A stretch of DNA of 64,000 nt from Paenibacillus sp. FJAT-26967 (lineage in GTDB: Bacteria; Bacillota; Bacilli; Paenibacillales; NBRC-103111), in assembly GCF_001541095.1 (NCBI RefSeq), contig NZ_LMXH01000002.1:944671-1008670 (forward strand), given 5' to 3'. A model generated the notes under the pieces. That model saw only the letters and a list, made by a program, of their open reading frames with translations, made no database searches and was not told the origin of the DNA. The translations under genes were made by a program, and so were the position numbers. The stretch's first letter is position 1. Every line of letters starts with the position of its first letter. Positions 34,202-43,954 of this stretch are shown one piece after another.

Positions 34202-37200
34202 TTAGATCGGAATAATTTCATGGATGACAGGTTTCAAGGGTCCCGACCACTCCAGCTTGATCTCCAGAACATGCGCATAGTCAGCAACATTAATGAGGTT
34301 GTAGGCTTGAGATAGCTGACCTACTTGATGCCATCCTTGCTCATCTCTGATGGATACCTTTGCATTAGAGATTGCCGTCGGACTTTGCAAAACAAGAATT
34401 TGACTCAAATCAGTATACTTGAACACCTTATAATTCATGATACCTGTCAGCAAATTACCCTTAGGAGTGTAGTAGGAAGATAATTTATGATCAGCTGCAT
34501 AAATGGCTTCATGATCCGAATCACCCAGGGGCTGCGCAGAAACAAAGGGACTTTCCGTTCCCGGCTTGGCAATACCCTCATTGACCAAAATTTCATTCAG
34601 TGCAAGCCAGCCTGGTCTATCAATCGTCGTGTATAATCGGATGTATCTGGCAGGTTTATTATTAACCTGCACTCTTTTATATCGGTAGGGAGCGACGTGT
34701 TCAGGGAAATTCAGACTTCGATCCGACGGATTGTTAAAAGTATGAATCGTCTCCCAGTTGACTCCGTCAACGGAAAGCTGAAGAACTCCCTCCCGGAAAT
34801 AGTCAATTTCACCATCGTTGATGACAACGCCGGCATTCTGCACATTCACTATACCACCCAGATCTACTTGAACCTTTCTTCCCGGGGTCTGACGTCCGTT
34901 AAACCATACCTTTCCATCTATTTTCCCGTCATAGACGGCTGCCAACGTACCCGAATAAATACCATCATAATTATGCGTAACTACAGGATCAACGAACTTT
35001 TGGAATATCACCTGCAAGCTAGTCAAGTTAAAGGTTATCGGCTGCTGGGATTTATTAATGAGCCGCAAATAGGCTGCACTTGGATAAGAACTGCCTCCCG
35101 GTGTCACCTCCTGCCATTCTACCCCGTTCTTGGACGATTCGAGTACAGCTGAGTTATTGGAACGGCTCAAGGTCAGCCCTGAAATATTTTCAATAGTGGG
35201 TAACTTGATCCCGACATACTGATTAAATTGCAGCGAGATATTGTTTAAATTCGATAGTTCAACGGCTCCTTCTGAAGAGATAACGGCTGCATCGTTTAAC
35301 GAAGGCACATTCGTATATACCCCTGCTTTTCCATTGCCCGCATTTACGGTATATTCTCTTACCGCTGTCCACAGATCTGGTTTTCCTCCCGGAATTCCGG
35401 CATGCGTCAAGCGATATCTGACATATCTGGCGTTTATATCAAGTCCCTTGACCACGACGCGGTAACCTGAACGTTCCGCTCCGATCGCGGTCCAATTCTG
35501 CTTATCCGATGAGTATTCTAATATTCCCTTTTGAAAAATATCATGATCCGTATCTGTTCTACCTTGGATGATATCAATATCGCTTACTTTGATCGATTTG
35601 CCAAAATCAACGCCATACCAATCCCCATTCTTTTGAAGCGTCTGATTATAAAAATAAGTACTCGCGTCTTCATCCACCATATTTTTCAATGTCGCAAATG
35701 AGCCGAAAGAACTGATCGGAATCGGCTTGATATACGCCGGATCTAAAGAAGCATAAATACTCTGGTCCAGCTTCTGAATCAATTCATTTGCAAAGGGGAC
35801 TAAACGCTTGGTACCCGCTTCAACCACTAAAGACTGATCGTTAAGCACATTTCTTGTGAATTTCTTCGATTCAGACATGGCTTGTGTCGCTTTGGCAAGT
35901 CCCTCCCATGCTGCGTTAAGGTTATTGTTCTGCAAGGCCAGGACGGATTGAACCGCATATTTATCGGCCAGTACAACTTGGTTCAGGCAGTTGAGCCAGG
36001 GCTCGATCTCTTCCTTTAGGTTCAGATTCTGATTCTTTGCTTTGAATCCTTGAATCGCGTTTATAATACGATCAAATTCTCCCAGTAGGTCCGCCCCAAT
36101 CCCGGAATCGGAAGCTCCGCTCGAATAGGCGCTTAAAAAAGCTTCCAGCTTGGTTTTCAAATTCTCCGATTCACCAAATACAACACCGCGTCCATTCGGC
36201 GAAGGGTCGCTCATGTGATAAGCTATCGTGTTATATTCGGATGCAGCCTCAGGGGCGATATACTTGAAGGAATCAAGCCAACTTTGCTCACTATTGAACG
36301 CATCCACATTCCATGTGTAATCCGCTACTCCGAACAGCGCTATCTTGGAAAGCTCCGACTGTTCCAGCGGATTAGAGACGATACCCGAAAAATTATGAGT
36401 TCCCGGTTGTAACATCTCCACTTTCCCTAATAAAAGCTCGTTCTTCTTATATCCGTTAACCGGATAATTTAACCAGATGTAAGGGTCTCGGCCGATTTCA
36501 TTCTTTACCCACTGATTATCCGTGGTGTTCACGCTTCCGATGACATCTTTTCCCGTCCACATGATTTCGACATTTCCCGGGACAGCTTTTAAGGCTTGGA
36601 GATAGGGCTTTCCACTAGTTCCTGTCCAGGCCTGATTGTAAAAGGGAGGACAATAGATTAATGGTTTCGCATCCCCTTTTGAGGTCACCCAATTGGCTAC
36701 ATCGGTAACAAGCTTCACATGCTTATCTTTGTCCGTCAAGGATTGCGCCGTGCTGATATCATCCATAAACAGTCCAAATTGACGAACCCCGACACTGTAT
36801 AGCTGCTCCAGCTTAGTTAATAACGTTTGCAGCTCGGAATCATAATTGTTCCAATTGATCATGCTGAAGCCGGGATGAATCGCCCAAATGAAATGCGTCT
36901 TCGATTCACGTCCTACATCCACTAATTGCTTCACCTTCGCCAACTCTGCTGCCGGATACAAGGTCCGCCATGCCGAATTATGGTAAGGGTCATCTTTAGG
37001 AGCAAATATATACGAATTCATTTTGAGTTGGCCGCCGAACCGCATTAAGTTCATACGATCCTCATGAGACCAAGGAATGCCATAGAATCCCTCGATGAAA
37101 CCTCTCCACTTGGCGTCGGCATAATCCTCATACTTCACCGTTAATAAGTCTTTGCCAGGAATTTGATCGAAGATCATCTTTAATGTCGCCAGCGCATAAT

Positions 37201-37666
37201 AGGCGGCGGTTGATCCCCCCAGGACAGCTATAGTGCCGTTAATTTCAATATTCTTATCTATTGATAGTACATAGGCATCTTTTTTGGTAAAAAGCGAGGC
37301 ATCATAAGAGATATTATTCTTAAAATAGGAGTCTACGGTGCCGTTTGATCCTTCCGTTCCGAGCAGAATATTCGTTTTGTTCGGAACAACCGTGTTAGAT
37401 TCGGTCGCATGAATCGATTTGGAATCCAGGATCTGATAGAGGAAATTACGTGTGTAGATATCGATCCCATTTTCAATGACAAGATACACCTCATCCGTCA
37501 CAGTAAAGTGATTTCCCAAGTACGTCTGCTTGTGAGGGATTGGATAAATTTCATAAGGTTCCTGATTCGGTGCAGATGCTTCCACGGTCTCGGTACCTAA
37601 CCCATTGACTACTCCTCCTACAATCATAATTACAGTAATCATGAGGCTAAGAAATCTTTGCAGCAT
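34202..37666 (-). CDS. Secreted GH84 beta-N-acetylglucosaminidase with F5/8-type (CBM32) modules
   Basis: 1154 residues. Signal peptide MLQRFLSLMITVIMIVGGVV. An alpha/beta N-terminal domain (about 35-180; YEIYPIPHKQTYLG, AVLGGSTAAYYALATLKMIF) precedes the GH84 barrel (about 185-480; WRGFIEGFYGIPWSHEDRMN, then FGLFMDDIS with the catalytic Asp pair near residue 300). A helical region comes next, then two F5/8 type C modules (about 690-790; 920-1050) that should bind terminal sugars. GH84 enzymes hydrolyse GlcNAc-beta linkages on glycoproteins or hyaluronan by substrate-assisted catalysis. The start has weak ribosome-site support. It is monocistronic with a terminator. Confidence 0.85.
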   Translation of the reverse strand: MLQRFLSLMITVIMIVGGVVNGLGTETVEASAPNQEPYEIYPIPHKQTYLGNHFTVTDEVYLVIENGIDIYTRNFLYQILDSKSIHATESNTVVPNKTNILLGTEGSNGTVDSYFKNNISYDASLFTKKDAYVLSIDKNIEINGTIAVLGGSTAAYYALATLKMIFDQIPGKDLLTVKYEDYADAKWRGFIEGFYGIPWSHEDRMNLMRFGGQLKMNSYIFAPKDDPYHNSAWRTLYPAAELAKVKQLVDVGRESKTHFIWAIHPGFSMINWNNYDSELQTLLTKLEQLYSVGVRQFGLFMDDISTAQSLTDKDKHVKLVTDVANWVTSKGDAKPLIYCPPFYNQAWTGTSGKPYLQALKAVPGNVEIMWTGKDVIGSVNTTDNQWVKNEIGRDPYIWLNYPVNGYKKNELLLGKVEMLQPGTHNFSGIVSNPLEQSELSKIALFGVADYTWNVDAFNSEQSWLDSFKYIAPEAASEYNTIAYHMSDPSPNGRGVVFGESENLKTKLEAFLSAYSSGASDSGIGADLLGEFDRIINAIQGFKAKNQNLNLKEEIEPWLNCLNQVVLADKYAVQSVLALQNNNLNAAWEGLAKATQAMSESKKFTRNVLNDQSLVVEAGTKRLVPFANELIQKLDQSIYASLDPAYIKPIPISSFGSFATLKNMVDEDASTYFYNQTLQKNGDWYGVDFGKSIKVSDIDIIQGRTDTDHDIFQKGILEYSSDKQNWTAIGAERSGYRVVVKGLDINARYVRYRLTHAGIPGGKPDLWTAVREYTVNAGNGKAGVYTNVPSLNDAAVISSEGAVELSNLNNISLQFNQYVGIKLPTIENISGLTLSRSNNSAVLESSKNGVEWQEVTPGGSSYPSAAYLRLINKSQQPITFNLTSLQVIFQKFVDPVVTHNYDGIYSGTLAAVYDGKIDGKVWFNGRQTPGRKVQVDLGGIVNVQNAGVVINDGEIDYFREGVLQLSVDGVNWETIHTFNNPSDRSLNFPEHVAPYRYKRVQVNNKPARYIRLYTTIDRPGWLALNEILVNEGIAKPGTESPFVSAQPLGDSDHEAIYAADHKLSSYYTPKGNLLTGIMNYKVFKYTDLSQILVLQSPTAISNAKVSIRDEQGWHQVGQLSQAYNLINVADYAHVLEIKLEWSGPLKPVIHEIIPI

Positions 37667-37901
37667 GCTCGAATCACTCCCTGGTTCTATTTAATTGCAG
37701 CTCCAATAACTCAGCATACTCTACTTTTCCAATAAATATGATCGGATTTATAAGTGCAATAATGCAAAGCCCAACTAAGATTCACTGGCGACTTCGTCGC
37801 ACTGAATCAAACTCAACCATTCCGTGGATTTCCTCCCGCATCGAACGGATTAATCTACTTCTAGGCTAATTCACCTGCCCGCAAGCATTTTGGGAAATGC
37901 T

Positions 37902-37930
37902 AAAAAGAGCAGCCTAAGCATGCTCTTTTG
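37902..37930. terminator. Bidirectional terminator near the ABC-class ATPase stop
   Basis: AAAAAGAGCA / TGCTCTTTTG stem with loop GCCTAAGCA. It ends the minus-strand ATPase gene 65 bp past its stop. Confidence 0.7.
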
Positions 37931-37994
37931 TTGGTCTATTCTCTTATCATCTTACAGAAGTTGCCAAACGCTAAAATCGAAAAGGACAGGGTCA

Positions 37995-39641
37995 CTAGGC
38001 TGGATCAGATTCGCCAGTTCTGGCAATAAAGGGCCCAAAATTTATATGCTTCATTCGGTTTAGAACAGAACATACTTCATGAATTCTTGGTAATTCAAGC
38101 CATCTTTCGAAACCGGGAAAAAAGGAAGAAAATACAAGATCTACTCCCTCCCTCTCCATATCTTCTAGAGCTTTTTTGATTTTTTCATAAAGTAAGATGT
38201 GGCGTTCCTGATTACTTATTGCGATTTTTCGAATTAAAAAAGCAATAGCTGCAAGCTGGGCGGGTGATGTGATATTGTAAAGCCCTCTGATGTCTATTTG
38301 TTCGTCACCTAACATCATGTACCCCATGGTTGAAACGATCAGCTTCTCCGTACCACTGCCTTGCGGGTAGCTCGAAAAGCGATCGGTTATTATTTTTCTT
38401 TCTATCTCCCATTTTGTAAAGGAGATCCGTTCGCGTGGTTTGTCCGGTTCGCATAATTTTTTGGCTTCCTGGGTTACGTTTTTGGGAACAAAATTGTCCA
38501 GTAGAATGATTTGATCGGCAACGGATAAAAATTCACCGCTACCTCCAATAACAAGGACGGAAGACACGCCAACCGCCTCATAAAGCTCCCTGACACGTTC
38601 CGTAAAAGGTGTAATGGGTTCGCGCTTGATTAATGAGCGCATTTTGATATCTTGGATCACAAAGTTCGTCGCGCTTCTGTCTTCATCAATAAGAAGAAGC
38701 TTGCACCCGAAGTTGATGGCTTCCATAATATTGGCGGCTTGAGATGTGGAGCCAGAGGCGTAGTCAGTCGAAAATTGTTCAGCCGATCCATTGGGTATCC
38801 ATTTTATAAAAGGCGTAATATTGATGTTTTTTATGGGACGGCCTTCCTCCGCGGATATTTCCATTGCACTTTGATCTGTAATCACAAGTTCTCTTCCGTC
38901 GCCTATGATGTGATTGTAAATCGCCGAATTTAGAGCATCCAGCAAGGTGCTTTTACCCGAATAACCGCCACCGGTAATGACCGTCACACCATGCTTTATT
39001 CCCATTCCCCGCAAACCGCAAATTTCAACTTCATCCTCTTCCGGGGATGTAAAAGGCAAGGCATTCTCCAGTGGCCCGCTGTCGTCTTTATTTCTCGGCA
39101 AAATGCTTCCATTAGCAATAAACGCGCAATAATCGCTGGTTTTCAGCCAGTCGCGAATCCTATTTTGTTTTTTTGACAGTACGCAGGCAGCATTTAATTT
39201 GATGAGATCAAACTTGACTATAAACTTCTCCACTTCTTTTGGAAGCATTTTGCAGAGCATACGCATAGCTTTATCATTATTCCTGAATGGAAGTTGAACG
39301 GTAATCATTAAGCATAGATACCATTTTTCCGAGATGACTTCGACATTAGATGCATTACGCTGCAGCACCACATTGGTTGGACGAAAACAATAATAAGCAC
39401 CATTTTCTTTATCGGGACGTGACCGGTTATAAATCAATTCATTTAATGCCACAATATGAGGTACCCATTCTCTTAATGCAAAATCGGAAAGAACCACTTG
39501 ATCCCTATTTTCATCTAGGCCGAGACGATCAAAAGGTATTTTTATGATGATGCATGGTTTATCCAGTGTGAGTTTATGTGTCCGTTCTATGCAATAGGCG
39601 ACATCATGATTCCAATAGGTCGGGTCGGGTTCATAAATCAT
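37995..39641 (-). CDS. Predicted ATPase of the ABC class (PF09818/COG3044 type), 5' end uncertain
   Basis: 548 residues from ATG 39641. Walker A GGGYSGKSTLLDAL near residue 227, CKLLLIDEDRSATNFVIQD (Walker B Asp-Glu) near 320, and SSVLVIGGSGEFLSVADQII near 355 match the single-chain ABC-class ATPases, which occur scattered in bacteria, archaea and trypanosome RNA-editing complexes. The role is unknown. The reading frame stays open and protein-like for 19 codons upstream (KRLAQYFRSLQSGQSSYG, matching the family's usual beginning) to an ATT at 39696-39698, but no ATG, GTG or TTG is found before a stop. Either the start is AUU (AGGAAAGG about 10 bp upstream) or the 5' end is frameshifted. Confidence 0.75.
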   Translation of the reverse strand: MIYEPDPTYWNHDVAYCIERTHKLTLDKPCIIIKIPFDRLGLDENRDQVVLSDFALREWVPHIVALNELIYNRSRPDKENGAYYCFRPTNVVLQRNASNVEVISEKWYLCLMITVQLPFRNNDKAMRMLCKMLPKEVEKFIVKFDLIKLNAACVLSKKQNRIRDWLKTSDYCAFIANGSILPRNKDDSGPLENALPFTSPEEDEVEICGLRGMGIKHGVTVITGGGYSGKSTLLDALNSAIYNHIIGDGRELVITDQSAMEISAEEGRPIKNINITPFIKWIPNGSAEQFSTDYASGSTSQAANIMEAINFGCKLLLIDEDRSATNFVIQDIKMRSLIKREPITPFTERVRELYEAVGVSSVLVIGGSGEFLSVADQIILLDNFVPKNVTQEAKKLCEPDKPRERISFTKWEIERKIITDRFSSYPQGSGTEKLIVSTMGYMMLGDEQIDIRGLYNITSPAQLAAIAFLIRKIAISNQERHILLYEKIKKALEDMEREGVDLVFSSFFPGFERWLELPRIHEVCSVLNRMKHINFGPFIARTGESDPA

Positions 39642-39701
39642 CCCATATGAGGACTGTCCGGATTGTAAGGAGCGAAAATATTGAGCGAGTCTTTTAATAA
39701 A

Positions 39702-40136
39702 GCATCATCCTTTCCTGTTGGGCAGGTGGTGAAAAAACGGTGAATAGCGGGAAGCGATGTCGCAGTTGAAGCGAGTTCTCAAGAAGGGGGGCCCCTATCC
39801 TTTGGAAAAACGTAACGACGAGATAGTGCGACTCCCAATCTCCGAGTATGAGTCTGCTCAAACATAAACCGGCGGTGTTTGATTTTTTTCGCATAAAACA
39901 AATTGCTTCCTATGTCATTTAATTTCAACCTTATTCCCCCAAACCATTAATCACTATTATTGCCTTGACCGACCTTTTGTCTAAAAAAATAACAGCCACT
40001 CCATAAGTGGCTGTCATAGACCGGCAAAAGCTTAAACGCTCCTTCTGCCTAAATATAAAAGCCCTGAGAGTGAATCCTACCCTCAAAGCCTAATGTGTTC
40101 GTAAAAAATAACTAAAAAGAAAAAGGAGGATAAGAC
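39702..40136. other. Intergenic region
   Basis: 435 bp. The minus-strand frame to 39894 is not protein-like. A minus-direction terminator is at 39983-40014. The last 50 bp lead into a micro-ORF with a strong ribosome site. Confidence 0.35.
39983..40014 (-). terminator. Terminator-like hairpin
   Basis: ACAGCCACT / AGTGGCTGT, loop CCATA, followed on the minus strand by TATTTTTTT. No recognised minus-strand gene lies upstream of it, so it may end an RNA antisense to the micro-ORF region. Confidence 0.65.
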
Positions 40137-40205
40137 ATGTATTTTTTTTGTTTTTTCATTGTCCTCACCTCGTTATGGTTTAATTTTCCAGCTATATCAC
40201 TATAA
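40137..40205 (+). CDS. Possible 22-residue hydrophobic peptide
   Basis: ATG 40137 preceded by AAGGAGGAT with ideal spacing. The peptide MYFFCFFIVLTSLWFNFPAI ends after two more residues. It is almost wholly hydrophobic, as in type I toxin peptides, which are small membrane peptides paired with antisense RNAs. A minus-strand terminator about 120 bp upstream could mark the 3' end of such an RNA. No homologue is known to me; support is the ribosome site, hydrophobicity and context. Confidence 0.35.
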   Translation: MYFFCFFIVLTSLWFNFPAISL

Positions 40206-40422
40206 CATTAAGAACATCCCCAATACAGGGAAAGAATAATTATAATTAATTCACATGAGTGCGTACTGTCCCTCCAACCGGTTCTCAACGTACATTAATG
40301 CCACTTTTCGCCTGCAAGGACGGCCTTTTTCATAAAACCTTAAAACAGCACTGATCTTTCTATGACAAATGACAGGTATGGTAAGGAATGTAAAATAAAT
40401 TCCGTTAACCGAGGAGGATATG

Positions 40423-41427
40423 ATGTCACGAAAAACGTTCCTCTCCGCCGCCCTGTCCCTGTCGCTTCTTGCCGTCACAGTAGTTCCTACCGCAGTCGTC
40501 GCGAAACCCGGCAAAGAGAAGCCGCTTCTCACTTTTCCAGTGATCAGCGATATTCACATCCAGTCCTGGGATCCACGGTCGCATCAAAAGTTCAAGGCCG
40601 CCTTGTCCGACCTCCGGACGATCAATCCCGAGGCGGATGCGCTCGTGATCAACGGAGATCTAACGAACGGCATGCCGGCGGATTACGCTAAGCTTAGCGA
40701 GCTCATGATAGAGAATGCGCATCCCCGCAAAGTGTTCTACACGATGGGCAACCACGAATATTACAAAGCATGGATAGACAAGAAGGGCTCATGGAACGCG
40801 GATGCGTTTCCGAACGGTGAGACGGAGCAGGCATCCATCGGACGGTTTCTGCGTTTCTCCGGCGGCAAAAAGGTTTATGGCGATGAGGTCGTGAACGGCT
40901 TTCGCTTCATTTTCCTCGGCTCGGAGCAGTACCGGCAGTCGGACCCGGCTAACCTGGAGGATGCCTGGCTATCGGCGGAACAGCTCCAATTTCTTGAAGC
41001 TTCCCTGCGCAAAGGAGCCGCCAGCGGCAAACCCGTCTTCGTCTTCCTCCATCAGCCGCTTCCAGGCACGGTATCCGGCACAAACTTCTGCTGCGTCAAT
41101 AACCGGGCGATCGTTCAGCATGAGGAGTTGACAAAAATCCTCTCCGCATATCCCCAGGCGATTCTTTTCTCGGGTCATACCCACTGGGAGCTTAAACTGC
41201 CGGGCACCCTCGTCCGAGACAAGTTTACGATGGTGAACTCGTCTTCTGTCATCCAGCCCTGGACCGACAACGGAAACGGAGGCGAAATGCTTACGGGTCC
41301 GGAAGAAAGCGAGGGACTCTACGTCGAAGTCTACAAGGACAAAGTCAGCATTAAGGGACGCGACCTCTACCGGAAGCGCTGGATTCCCGAAGCCGACTTT
41401 ACGATCCCCTGGAGCGTGAAAGATTAA
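40423..41427 (+). CDS. Secreted calcineurin-like metallophosphoesterase
   Basis: 334 residues; AGGAGG at 40412-40417 favours the second of two adjacent ATGs. Signal peptide SRKTFLSAALSLSLLAVTVV, cleaved after VVAK or similar. All metallophosphoesterase blocks are present: SDIHI (about 43), NGDLTNG (76), GNHEYY (109), FLHQPLP (209) and GHTHWE (249), which together bind two metal ions. Such enzymes cleave phosphomonoesters or diesters; extracellular ones scavenge phosphate or process nucleotides. The C-terminal part is a beta-rich extension. Base composition is higher in G+C than its left neighbours. Confidence 0.85.
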   Translation: MSRKTFLSAALSLSLLAVTVVPTAVVAKPGKEKPLLTFPVISDIHIQSWDPRSHQKFKAALSDLRTINPEADALVINGDLTNGMPADYAKLSELMIENAHPRKVFYTMGNHEYYKAWIDKKGSWNADAFPNGETEQASIGRFLRFSGGKKVYGDEVVNGFRFIFLGSEQYRQSDPANLEDAWLSAEQLQFLEASLRKGAASGKPVFVFLHQPLPGTVSGTNFCCVNNRAIVQHEELTKILSAYPQAILFSGHTHWELKLPGTLVRDKFTMVNSSSVIQPWTDNGNGGEMLTGPEESEGLYVEVYKDKVSIKGRDLYRKRWIPEADFTIPWSVKD

Positions 41428-41626
41428 CAACTCGCTCTCCCGATCCACAGTTTTGTTGTGATTCCGCAGCATGCCTTCCCGCCTGCCGTCGGGAGGGCTT
41501 CCCGTTATCCGTTTCCCCAAAGGCAAGCTCCCTATGTTTACAAGCAGATGAAATCGCCGCAATGGTATACTGATTAGGTCATATCCGGCACTTCCTACAC
41601 GCCTGTCCTAAAGGAGAATGGACATT

Positions 41627-42370
41627 TTGCAGCTGCTATTTGAAGAAACCGGTCCCGATCGTGCGGTCCGCGTTTACGATACAAATGAACTATACGGTGA
41701 AAAAGGCCGCTTCCGGGTCCTCGAATTCGGCAACGATGCGATACAAGGCGCACTTGATCTGAACCGTCCCGGGCGCATCCTGTTCGAATACCCCCGAGCC
41801 CTCATCCATCTCATGGACCTGAACCGGCCGGCTTTCGAAAATGTATTTATGATCGGCCAAGGGATCGGGACTTTGCCCGGCCATTATCCGCAGAAGCGGT
41901 TTACTGTAGCGGAATACGATCCGTTGGTCGCCGAACTGAGCCGAACCTATTTCGGATACGATCGCAATCCTATCCACCTCGGCGACGGTCGTGAGATTCT
42001 GAGCGAGGAACCCGCAGCATCGTACGATTACGTAATCCTTGACGCTTTTACCGAACAAGGTACCCCCCGGCACTTGATCTCCCGGGAATTCTTCCGGCTT
42101 AGCCGGGACAAACTCCGTACGGACGGCGTCCTTCTGATGAATTTGTTCGGCAAAAGCGTGCACGACAAACAGATCGGCGCTGTTTACACGACGCTTGGTG
42201 ATGCTTTTACTTGCCGAAAAGCGTTTTATCTGCCCTCGGAAGGATCCCGCGACACGCTCAATATTCTTTTGGCTGCAAGCAACGGCCCCCTAACCTGTCA
42301 AACCCGCCATATGGCCGGTTTTGTCGAATTTCAACCGGAACAGGGATATGTGATAGCGGATCGTTTGTAA
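41627..42370 (+). CDS. Spermidine synthase-like SAM-binding protein
   Basis: 247 residues from TTG 41627, preferred because AAAGGAG ends at 41616; an ATG at 41618 is too close to it. Rossmann methyltransferase/aminopropyltransferase fold: a strand and glycine loop (FMIGQGIGTLPGHYP), an acidic strand end (FTVAEYDPLVAELSRTYFG), GDGREIL, and VILDAFTEQGTPRHL, where spermidine synthases carry D-x-x-x-P. The gatekeeper arrangement is altered, so true spermidine synthase activity is doubtful; many such fused-context proteins have unknown roles. It lies 200 bp after the metallophosphoesterase and 138 bp before a small secreted protein, all on the same strand. Confidence 0.65.
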   Translation: MQLLFEETGPDRAVRVYDTNELYGEKGRFRVLEFGNDAIQGALDLNRPGRILFEYPRALIHLMDLNRPAFENVFMIGQGIGTLPGHYPQKRFTVAEYDPLVAELSRTYFGYDRNPIHLGDGREILSEEPAASYDYVILDAFTEQGTPRHLISREFFRLSRDKLRTDGVLLMNLFGKSVHDKQIGAVYTTLGDAFTCRKAFYLPSEGSRDTLNILLAASNGPLTCQTRHMAGFVEFQPEQGYVIADRL

Positions 42371-42508
42371 CTACTTTGAGACCATTCTTTACGCGATTTG
42401 GTTTATGATGAAAGTAACAGCACGGCCGCACGTTTTAAATCGGTCCAGCGGGGTAAGAAACAGTACGAACATCCCATTCTAAATCATTTCCGCAAAGGGG
42501 TTACACAC

Positions 42509-43021
42509 ATGAAAAAGATGGCCTTTTTCACAACGCTCATGATAGCCATGCTGGCTTTCGTCACTTCCGCCCATGCAGTCGGTTCCGAATATACGCCCGT
42601 TCCCCGCGGCGAAGACACTGTAACCGTTATGATCTCCTCCATCGGACAGAGTAACGGCGCTCTCACCCTTCAAGGAGACCGGATCGAATGGTACGAAGGC
42701 GAAGAAGCCGACCGGAAATTCGTTGAGCACGAGACGGACATCGGCGACATGACGCATGCCCCCGACGGCTACTATATCGTTGACGATCAACAGAAGCTCG
42801 AAACTTTCGAGATCGATCCCAATGTCCAAGTCCTTATGCAGCTTTACGATCGTGACGGGACTTACAAAGGCATGGACATCAAGTGGAACGAAGAAGTTAC
42901 GCTAGGCAAGTTCTTGGACATTTATCACAACAACGGCCTGCTCGACGTAAGTACGTTTCCTTTCCATTTAACGATCAAAGACGGTAAGGTCGTGAAAATC
43001 GTTCAGCAGTACATTCCATAA
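42509..43021 (+). CDS. Small secreted protein of unknown function
   Basis: 170 residues from ATG 42509 (AAGGGG upstream). Signal peptide MKKMAFFTTLMIAMLAFVTS with an AHA cleavage site. The mature part is acidic with alternating strands (VTVMISSIGQSNGALTLQGD; VQVLMQLYDRDGTYKGMDIK; FPFHLTIKDGKVVKIVQQYI). It resembles a small beta-barrel or propeptide-like fold, and no conserved motif was recognised. Monocistronic or at the end of the 40.4-43.0 kb run, with a strong terminator. Confidence 0.65.
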   Translation: MKKMAFFTTLMIAMLAFVTSAHAVGSEYTPVPRGEDTVTVMISSIGQSNGALTLQGDRIEWYEGEEADRKFVEHETDIGDMTHAPDGYYIVDDQQKLETFEIDPNVQVLMQLYDRDGTYKGMDIKWNEEVTLGKFLDIYHNNGLLDVSTFPFHLTIKDGKVVKIVQQYIP

Positions 43022-43053
43022 CCTCGCTCGGAAGAGCGGAACGGATTATACGT

Positions 43054-43086
43054 AAAAAGGACCTGACAAAAGTCGGGTCCTTTTTT
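43054..43086 (+). terminator. Terminator after the small secreted protein
   Basis: AAAAAGGACCTGAC / GTCGGGTCCTTTTTT, loop AAAA, one G-U pair. Confidence 0.85.
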
Positions 43087-43204
43087 ATTCGAACTAATTA
43101 AATTGCTTTATGATCGGGACAGATAATGTATGTTCCCCAGCCAACATCATGTAGCCACGGGCAAAAGTCTCTTGAGTCTCCTCAATCGCTAGCTTACCCA
43201 CTCA

Positions 43205-43954
43205 TTATTTCCTCGCCACAATCATGAAACGTTTCGTGTTGGTCTTAATTCCCTTCTCCGTTTGATTCGCCTCAATAAAATTTTGAAGTATTTCAAAATC
43301 ATAATCAGTTTGCCCGAAGTTAGGGATAACGGGAGTGTATTTCAAAAAGAAGATCAAATCCTCACCCGTATGGAAGTACTGCGTTGCATCATATTCATAC
43401 GACTGAATATCAGTAAAACCAGCTTCAGCTAGTTCGGTAAGGTACTTATCCTTTAAGATCCCTTCATCCGTTCCAAAACCCTGCCCTCTGCCGAAAGCTT
43501 GTTTAATGTTTAATTTATCATTTTCGCAAACTTGTTGAGTTAAGAATACACCATTATTCGCCAGCACTTTTGCAACTTCAGTTGCATAAAACTCACTGTG
43601 CCGGCAGGACACTACATTAAAAAAGAACATAGGAAAGGTAATATTTTCAGCTTCCATTTGTAATACACGAATATTTGTTTTAGTTGAATTTTTTAAGTTT
43701 TCAGCAGCGGATTGTATCATTCCATCTGAATGATCAATGCCGACAAGAAGCAAAGCAGCATCGGCTATAGATAATAAAGCTTCCCCACCGCCTGTACCAA
43801 TATCAAGCAATAGGTCGGAATGATTACATCTTTGAGTAACTTCATGAAGAAAATTCCATTGTTCACCTTCAGAAGTAGTTTTTATTTTACTAAAGTCCCA
43901 ACCGTTTAATTTTCCAACCTTGTCGTAAAAATTCCTGTACTCAGACTTGTTCAT
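43205..43954 (-). CDS. Class I SAM-dependent methyltransferase
   Basis: 249 residues from the ATG at 43952-43954 (GGAGGAA upstream); the frame is open to 44035. Motif I LLLDIGTGGGEALLSIAD near residue 49, acidic end of strand 2 LVGIDHSDGM, and motif II-like FNVVSCRHSEFYATEVAKVL. The N-terminus (YRNFYDKVGKLNGWDFSKIK) is of the type seen in small-molecule methyltransferases of Bacillota. The C-terminal third (YTPVIPNFGQTDYDF) probably shapes the acceptor site. The substrate is unknown. Monocistronic. Confidence 0.82.
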   Translation of the reverse strand: MNKSEYRNFYDKVGKLNGWDFSKIKTTSEGEQWNFLHEVTQRCNHSDLLLDIGTGGGEALLSIADAALLLVGIDHSDGMIQSAAENLKNSTKTNIRVLQMEAENITFPMFFFNVVSCRHSEFYATEVAKVLANNGVFLTQQVCENDKLNIKQAFGRGQGFGTDEGILKDKYLTELAEAGFTDIQSYEYDATQYFHTGEDLIFFLKYTPVIPNFGQTDYDFEILQNFIEANQTEKGIKTNTKRFMIVARK

